From assembly GCA_019400425.1 (NCBI GenBank), contig JAFREE010000020.1, positions 1 to 64,000 on the forward strand: a stretch of DNA of 64,000 nt, in the 5' to 3' direction. This DNA is from Hymenochaete sp. R1 (lineage: Eukaryota; Basidiomycota; Agaricomycetes; Hymenochaetales; Hymenochaetaceae). Below are positions 57,810 to 64,000 of the stretch, piece after piece (position 1 is the first letter of the stretch; each line of letters begins with the position of its first letter). A program made the position numbers and the translations under genes. Below the pieces are notes generated by a model. That model was not told where the DNA came from. It worked only from the letters and a program-made list of their open reading frames with translations, and searched no databases.

Positions 57810-59576
57810 TTAGAAAGTCGTGTTCGCCCTTGCCCTCGTAGGCGCTTTCATTGTCGCCTGATTCAGTGTAGCGCTCTGAACAGCCTTGACAGATACACCG
57901 TTCAATATGAGTTCCAACCCTATCTCCTTTGCGAGGTCCTGCAAGCGTTGAGCCGCAGCACGCCTTTCCTCCGCGCGACGCTGCGCAGCCGCCAGGCGCC
58001 TTGCAGAGAGCTTCATACCGAGTGGGATGACGGAAGCCTCTGGGAAATCGATGGCGAGGGTAGATAGCGAAGGATACAAGGACGAGGAAGGCGAGAATGG
58101 GCTTGAGGGCGCGGTTGGTATGACTGACTCGTCTTCCATAGACATCGCCTCTGGCTCCTCGGTAAGTTCGGGTGAAACTGTACTGATTGCGGGTAGACCA
58201 TCTTGATCGAATTGCGTGCAAAGGGATAGCCTCGAGGATGCCCTCTTGCGTCCCCGGACGATAGCTTGAACAGGCACCGCGGGAGAGCACCTAGCACGTT
58301 CCCTGAGAAACTCCTCCAATGCGGCGCACCCTTCTGCCGCATCATCCTGATGGAACGAACAAGAAAGGGTGTGTACAGGAGATCCTGCAAAAAGTGGCTG
58401 AGAAAGCGTGGTGCTGATCGCAGACGTCGGCACAAGAGGCGTGAGGTGTAATGTACGCAGTCGGGGCATCATTGGCAGTCCGAAAATAGGAGTGGATGGA
58501 CTTGGGGACGTCTGTCCCGAGGAGCAAGGTGTCGCAGGCGAAGAAGCGGTATCAAGTGCTGGCACGGACGTGCTGAGAGCACATGATGTGAGACTCGCTG
58601 GAAGGCGCGAGAGGATGCGGGCTGTGAAGACCTCGTTCTGAGCAGGAGGAATGTGGGGACAAGAACCAAGATCGATCACTTCTAGAATACTGCAAGAACC
58701 GGGTTCGGCATTGTCAAGTGATGGACCTGCCCAAAGAGGGTCTCCAAGATGGGTGTCACGTATCTTCAAATGTTTTAAAGAAGGAAGGCGGAGGAGCTGA
58801 GGGAGACGGAGTTCGACTCCGAGGTATGGGACCGAAGGGATGTCACCGTCGCCTTGCGCGATGGGCACATTGGATAGATGTAGTTCTGGGGCGTGACGGG
58901 CGGAACGTGTGATGCGGGTCAATGATAGATTTTCAAGGCGTGGGAGTGAGAATGCCAGGGAAACAGCAAGCCTCTCGGAGCTGCATTCGCATTCGTAAGT
59001 ATCAAGCTTGAAGATGCAGAGAAATGGAAATGGAACTGACATTGGCTGTGAATCATCTTGTCCAAGGTTTTCAAGACTGAACTTCCTCAGGTTTGTCAAC
59101 GATTTGAAGGAGTTGATCAAAGATACCGAAGAAAGCCGCCCGCAAACCGCGATGGAAAGTGCTTCCAAAGAAGTACATCCGGACAAAAGGGATGCCAGCG
59201 AATCGCCCAATCCCATCACGACTTCTCCGGCCTCGCTTTGATCATGATTATCAGTAGGGCGGGGTACTGATATCGCGAGGTGATGGATGAGCGAATAGCG
59301 ATGGGAAGGCACTGCCTCCAAGAATCCGAGGAGAGATTGGAAGGAATTGAGGTTCACCGCCTCCAATGAATAACAAAGCGTAAGCACATGAAGATGAAAG
59401 TTCTCGACAACAACGGAGCTTACCTCGAAGAGGATGGGGAGACACGAACTGTACAATTCACGGTCAGCTCGAGCGCATGACCATACATCATCGAGGGGGA
59501 GGTGGTCAAGCACTGAGCGCCTCATCTCAAGAGGGAAGTCGACCCAGTTGAAGCTGGCCATTGAAGGTGTAGACAT
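57810..59576 (-). CDS. F-box protein with leucine-rich repeats
   Basis: F-box proteins are substrate adaptors of SCF ubiquitin ligases. An F-box-like start (FNWVDFPLEMRRSVLDHLPL) is followed by leucine-rich segments (TSLEALSIAVCG, LKHLKIRDTHLG, SLTSCALS) and a C-terminal basic, Ala-rich helix that ends in a Thr/Arg tail. The frame is open throughout for 588 residues. However, 59361-59423 (63 nt, GTAAGC to TTGGAG, no stop, in frame) looks like an intron: removing it gives ILFE joined to AVNLNSFQSL, which reads as the usual fungal pattern, and a protein of 567 residues. Confidence 0.75.
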   Translation of the reverse strand: MSTPSMASFNWVDFPLEMRRSVLDHLPLDDVWSCARADRELYSSCLPILFEVSSVVVENFHLHVLTLCYSLEAVNLNSFQSLLGFLEAVPSHRYSLIHHLAISVPRPTDNHDQSEAGEVVMGLGDSLASLLSGCTSLEALSIAVCGRLSSVSLINSFKSLTNLRKFSLENLGQDDSQPMSVPFPFLCIFKLDTYECECSSERLAVSLAFSLPRLENLSLTRITRSARHAPELHLSNVPIAQGDGDIPSVPYLGVELRLPQLLRLPSLKHLKIRDTHLGDPLWAGPSLDNAEPGSCSILEVIDLGSCPHIPPAQNEVFTARILSRLPASLTSCALSTSVPALDTASSPATPCSSGQTSPSPSTPIFGLPMMPRLRTLHLTPLVPTSAISTTLSQPLFAGSPVHTLSCSFHQDDAAEGCAALEEFLRERARCSPAVPVQAIVRGRKRASSRLSLCTQFDQDGLPAISTVSPELTEEPEAMSMEDESVIPTAPSSPFSPSSSLYPSLSTLAIDFPEASVIPLGMKLSARRLAAAQRRAEERRAAAQRLQDLAKEIGLELILNGVSVKAVQSATLNQATMKAPTRARANTTF

Positions 59577-60569
59577 GTTTGCAAGAGACTCTCAACAGAG
59601 TATTTGAAGTGAGGTGTCGGGGAAGAGAGTCCGGATTGTTGTGACGAGGGGGGGGAGGAGAGTTGACGGAACCAAACTGTTTTTAAAGACCGGGGAAGGC
59701 TCGTGTTGGAAAAAGAAAGGCAAATGCTGATAATTTCCGGCGTCGCAGGCAAACGGGATAAGCACCCACTGGAGTCGGTCGGACGAGCCTTCCAGTTCCA
59801 CTCTCGTCGGACAAGCTCTCGTCGATGCCGCTCAGCCACAGGCGGACGCGAGAAGCCCTGTGCGCACAGCTCTCTGATCCTTACCTGATACGCGTGTTCT
59901 CGGAATATCCGCTGGCCCACCGCTCAAACTTTCCTTGATTTATTCCGGTCGTGTGTTTAGAGCGCCCTTTGAACAGTTACTGACGACGTCGAACGTTTCA
60001 GGCCAGCAAGACTGAACGTAGGAGATGGAGATTGGGAAAGAAGACAAGTCAGGAAGTAGAATCCCGCTTCAAAACAGCGTGAGAATAATCTTCCATTTTC
60101 TCAAGAGACTATCACGTAAGCCACGGCTTGTTCCCACAGCTCCGACATCACCTTTCCTGGCTTGATACTTCACGACGTTGTTGAGCGTAGCAGTCTTCTT
60201 TAAGCTCAAAGTATCCCTTTTAGCCTCGTGCTTGTCTTTGTTCTGGTGTCATGGCAGCTGAACTCTGTCCGAAAGTCCAAAGATATACATCGGACAACGG
60301 AATAGACATCCTTGCGACTTCAAACTCTGTGTTCGCCACTTCAAATAAGGTCGCCACTCTCATCGGCTCAGAGGCAAGTAACGATGCTCGCGTCGCCGCC
60401 GATTCTCACTCACACTCACCTGCCTGCCCTGACTGCCTGCACCCGAGGGCGCCGTCTACAAATCTATATTTACGGGGGGACGGGCCGTCAAACATGTATC
60501 AAGCCCCAACGGAGTACTGCGTTGTACTTCACTTCCTACTACTGATTCCCCGAACCTCCGCTGAGGCCG
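59577..60569. other. Intergenic region
   Basis: About 1 kb. Upstream of the F-box start (minus). A plus-strand ATG at 60251 opens 111 codons (MAAELCPKVQRYTSDNG) with a GCAAGT at 60374, but no consistent gene could be built, so it is left unassigned. Confidence 0.35.
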
Positions 60570-61254
60570 ATGGAAGAGATTGTTGATGGTCATGATCATG
60601 TGCAGGAGCTCCATGACTCTCGGACCTCCGCTGGACGGCTCGCCCAGCAACCACCGATTTTCAAAGATACGAACGAGATCGTTACTGTGAGTCCATCTGG
60701 CCTATTCCGGCAATCACGCCAAATGCCCCGAGCACAGCCTTCAGCTGTCTGCTTTCTGACAACTTCCGAGTTTGACACTACAGTCAAGTATTGCCACGTT
60801 GCAGGTGCGATATGTGGATGCAGTATAACAAAAGCTCAATAATTTTCTTTAGAGGCGGTTTCGCAGAAAGCCATTGTTCTCGCCACTACACCACCGCGCC
60901 TCGGTCCTCAGAACCCGTATACGAATATCACCGTCACCATCACTCCGACGTCGACGGCGTTTCAATCTGTTGCCGATCTCAATGTGTACTCGAGCTGCAA
61001 GCGGCTTATTGCAGTGCTGTTTCAGGCCGAAGCGGGGTTACCCTGCCACGTCTACTGTACTTGTCAGGTCTACTGTAAAGTGAGTCTTTACGTTTGCGGA
61101 AGAATGAGGCGGCCGACCGGATCTGGCGGCGTCGAAAGTTATCGTTGATCGGACACTCCCAACTTCATTATCTGATCTTTTGCGTGCGCGGATTTCGAGG
61201 ACAACGCCTGCAGCCGCCCAAACGATTCACGCAAAGTTACTCATGGACGACTGA
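60570..61254 (+). CDS. Weak gene candidate, unresolved exons
   Basis: Three plus-strand pieces look like exons: 60570-60686 (MEEIVDGHDHVQELHDSRTS onward, ending at a GTGAGT), about 60854-61079 (frame with QKAIVLATTPPRLGPQNPY), and about 61112-61254 (frame with SKVIVDRTLPTSLSDLLRAR, ending in a TGA). They cannot be joined with confidence: the gap between the second and third pieces is too short for a normal intron. The family is not recognised. It may be a small gene or a decayed one. Confidence 0.3.
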
Positions 61255-62629
61255 ATCTTACTCACTTGGCTCGGCTCCAGACTTGCCCATTGCACGCGGA
61301 CAATGCCAGTTTATTCTGCGACTTGAATGCTATTCGAAACCTAGTAGAGAATACTCGTTGCGCGTGAGGCGTTTGATCTTTTCGATTGACGGAGATAGGA
61401 TCATCAGTGATGATGCAAATACTCTGGGTATGTCAATGTTTCGATCTATCTTGGGTCCTAGATTACTAGAATTGGTGTTCCAACTTATCTCGCTGAGATA
61501 CAAAAACTGAGCGGTGGTGATGGACGATGGTGGTGGTAGGAGGCCGCGAATCGAGCCAGTGGCGTTCCGCTTTCGGTGAGCCCGGATATTATCTCTGCTT
61601 TCTAGGCAACGACAGGTTCGAGCTTACTATCGCCTTTGCGGTGTCGGTGCTGAGCGGTGTTCGTTATTCCGACTCGGGATAAACTACCCCGCGCAATCTT
61701 ATGTGATCTATAGGTCCTGGAAGGTCCCCGACACAGAGTGTGGCCCTACCACTCAACACATACAACACCCCCCAGGCTAATGTCGTGTCTAGAGATTTGT
61801 CAGAATACGCAGGCGATTCGTTACTCGTCGCATGCTGTCTATATTCACCGGTTATGAAATTTTGAGCCCGATCTATTCACTGACGTGTTCTCTAGACATC
61901 TGTCTCCGTGAAAGGCATCGTAGCTGAAGCGACCCCTCCTTTTCTTCAAAGGCTCCGGCCATTTGTCGTCATAGATAATACGAGTTTCAAATAAACACGT
62001 CAACATCGAGCTAGACCTTTCCGCGCCGACGCAAATCAGACATTTAACTTTGAACGGTTTTATTCAATCATCAAGGAGTTTCATTCGATGTTGGTGAATT
62101 ACGGCACTCAAGTCTCGACCAGATTCCAAATCTTACCCGGAGTCGAAAGTGGAAACTAGCAATTGAGATGTATTCGGACGTCCGACAATGTAGATAATCA
62201 GCCACGTATCTATCCCTTTGTCTTTCATGACTTAAATTCCGACCTGATCGCTGATATGTGCACTTCAGAAGCGGTGGGGCGGAAAGCAGACGTGTAAGGT
62301 TGTTTGAAATTCATGATGTGGGGTTTGTTCTCCGTTCAAAGAAAGTGTGAATTAGCTCCAGGCTCAAGCACACGGAGACAGAAAGTTCCAAAGAAAATAT
62401 TTGGTTATGAAACGGAGAAATGGCAGGAGTTGAGGTGGGCCAGCCCAAGGAACATATGTCAATGAAAGGATTACACGTGGAGAGGTTGATGAGTTAGCTG
62501 CAATATTAGCCGCAATCAAGTTTACAGACCACATAGACAATGTAGTAACCTTGGTCACAAGAGATGACTTCTGCAGAGGAAATCGCGATAATCATGGCCG
62601 AAAAAAATGATAGATGCACCTCTGATGTG
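61255..62629. other. Long intergenic region, no gene supported
   Basis: 1.4 kb. No frame on either strand shows domain or splice structure. The right edge is the 3' flank of the minus gene at 62630. Confidence 0.4.
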
Positions 62630-63481
62630 CTACCTTGTCCCATCCTGCCGCAGCAGCCTCTCGCCTTCTTGCGCCACGCGAGAATCCTCCTCCTCAACAT
62701 CATCTTGCGTCAACGCATCTCCCCCAATCGCAGCCCAACTCCCACTCGACGCCCTCCTGAGCCCAACCCCAATCCTCGCAGCAAGCCTCCTTGCCCTCAC
62801 GACTCGCATCCGCTCACTCCGAACAAGCACGCCCGACAGCGCGAGCGCGGCGAAGATGACATTGCATAGCACAAACTCGAAGAAATCGGCACGCTCTTTG
62901 GGGACGCGACGGCCACAGGATTCGTAGGCGGGTAAGGCGGATTGTGGGGGCCGGCTGGCTGGGTGGCCTATGGGGGGTTCGGACTCGTGTTCGTGCTTGT
63001 CTTGTTCGATGGCTTTCGGGTCGGAGACGGAGAGGCAGTGGAGGAGCCTTCGGTTCCCGAATGGTTGACAGTATGGTTCTTGTAGCTGACAGGATACGTT
63101 CAGTCCTCAGGAGCTAGATGTCTGGGGAATGTCACTAAATTAGACTTAGACTCACGTCTTGGGTTGGACATGGTTCGCAGGACCCTGCAGGATGGCAAAT
63201 GACATCGTCATTGCTAGATCCTTCTCCTCCTTCATCTTCGAATGCTCGCCGGCTGCGGTTACGATGAAGAAGCATGGCATGTCGGTTTTCTGTTTGTCCA
63301 TATCTCTGGTATGAGTGTTCTAACAGAATGGGTTCTTCAACATTCGCAAGACATTCCGTTTCCAATGTTGCCAGCACGAAGAGGAGCCTGAACACTCAAA
63401 GGGACACTTTCGACCAGATTTCTTTTTCGAAGATAGCATTAACACTCACAGATGTAATGGGAGGTTATTTGAGAACTTCAT
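62630..63481 (-). CDS. Cys-rich type I membrane protein, unknown
   Basis: Exons 63450-63481, 63156-63387 and 62630-63085 give 239 residues. The first exon is only 32 nt but, spliced, makes a signal peptide (MKFSNNLPLHLLLFVLAT). The lumenal part has CHPAGSCEPCPTQD joined to LQEPYCQPFGNRRLLHC, a tight cysteine cluster, and a further YESCGRR near the membrane. One helix lies at about residues 156-176 (FFEFVLCNVIFAALALSGVL), followed by a basic cytosolic tail. The layout resembles JTB-type single-pass proteins, but that is a guess. I regard it as a conserved-looking fungal protein of unknown function. Confidence 0.65.
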
Positions 63482-64000
63482 CGCTGTCTACAGGTTGCTG
63501 AGGAAGAGTCGCGACTTGGTTGAACGCTTGCTTGAGACTGCGGGGTTTCCGGAACCGTCCATTGCGCGGAGGTGCCCGTGGGAACTCAGGGTTACCTTTT
63601 CAGCTCGACGCGAAGAAAGAAAAAAAACTGTCATTTCATCCACTTTCATCCACTTCCTTCCTACAACATCGCACCGGACGCCATCAGGAATCGAAAACAC
63701 TGGTTATGACCCAATCACGAGCTCATGTGGATCACAAACTTGAAGAAGGGTTGAATAACAAGTGACTGAGCTGGTACAATGGCTATTGGAAAGGGTAGTG
63801 GATTCCATTTATTTATACCGTCCCCCAAAACTTCTCTCCTCATCACGGGGAGCTCAGTATGGGGAAGAAAAAGAGAGGGAAGTAAACCAATTGAGTCGTT
63901 AGCTGGGCTGCTGCGATTCTATTTGACTTATACATAAATTTTGAGCATGGCTTCCTCCTCTGGCCTAGTTCGTTTCGTTTCATTTTCACCCACAACGAAC
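63482..64000. other. Right edge, no gene supported
   Basis: 519 bases upstream of the minus gene start and up to the window edge. Short open frames around 63495-63765 lack protein character. A gene beyond the edge cannot be excluded. Confidence 0.35.

Noticed and set aside
1..64000. tRNA or rRNA genes
   Set aside because: I looked for B-box-like GTTCGA motifs with matching A-box and clover-leaf arms and found none that held; a covariance-model search would be decisive.

Overview
This is a nuclear genome window from a filamentous basidiomycete, most likely an Agaricomycete. The evidence is dense genes on both strands, about 95 short introns (mostly 45-75 nt) that can be resolved by conserved protein reading across the junctions, and fungal families such as Zn2Cys6, CSC1/DUF221, fungal F-box proteins, a GH18 chitinase and an intron-rich S1/P1 nuclease. 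No bacterial operon, rRNA, tRNA, CRISPR or viral feature was seen. All gene models are my own splice reconstructions, checked for phase arithmetic exon by exon where exons are listed.

Layout, left to right. 0.5-3.9 kb: a seven-helix membrane protein with a long tail (+). 5.6-7.3 kb: a secreted S1/P1 nuclease (+). 7.5-9.4 kb: two tandem paralogues of an unknown family (-). 10-13 kb: BRO1 (+). 13.5-14.5 kb: a proteasome assembly chaperone (+). 15.2-16.5 kb: an unresolved coding exon (-) divergent from a very small Zn2Cys6 protein (+). 16.8-17.5 kb: prefoldin subunit 5 (-). 17.9-18.9 kb: a proline-iminopeptidase-like hydrolase (+). 19.4-20.6 kb: a universal stress protein (-). 21.5-22.3 kb: a dual-specificity phosphatase (-). 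23.0-23.8 kb: a WW-domain protein (+). 24.0-24.6 kb: a CinA-C protein (-). 25.2-29.8 kb: two DUF1275 membrane proteins (-) flanking an unknown four-exon gene. 30.9-31.4 kb: a broken reading frame (-). 32.6-33.3 kb: a second phosphatase (+). 33.7-34.8 kb: a mitochondrial ribosomal RNase III-like protein (-). 36.3-39.5 kb: a CSC1-like channel (+). 39.9-40.1 kb: a MITE. 40.4-41.4 kb: an oxidoreductase-like-domain protein (+). 42.1-43.3 kb: a disordered protein (+). 43.3-45.5 kb: an MFS transporter (-). 46.0-47.7 kb: COP9 signalosome subunit 3 (-). 48.1-49.1 kb: an LRR/F-box-like protein (-). 50.0-51.6 kb: a GH18 chitinase (-). 52.2-53.2 kb: SRP19 (-). 53.4-54.2 kb: VPS29 (+). 55.1-57.4 kb: a second MFS transporter (+). 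57.8-59.6 kb: an F-box protein (-). 60.6-61.3 kb: a weak coding candidate (+). 62.6-63.5 kb: a Cys-rich type I membrane protein (-).

Most genes are unrelated housekeeping functions, as expected for a eukaryotic chromosome: protein sorting (BRO1, VPS29, SRP19), protein quality control (proteasome chaperone, prefoldin, CSN3), mitochondria (RNase III-like ribosomal protein, oxidoreductase-like protein) and membrane transport. The accessory flavour comes from local duplication. Four paralogue pairs lie within 64 kb: the unknown tandem pair, two phosphatases, two DUF1275 proteins and two MFS transporters. Four introns use GC-AG boundaries. One short TIR element with a TA target duplication sits in an intergenic region. 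I found no clear multi-gene system that is new; the best leads are the unknown tandem pair, the MITE, the intron differences between the MFS paralogues and the in-frame-stop pseudogene candidate.
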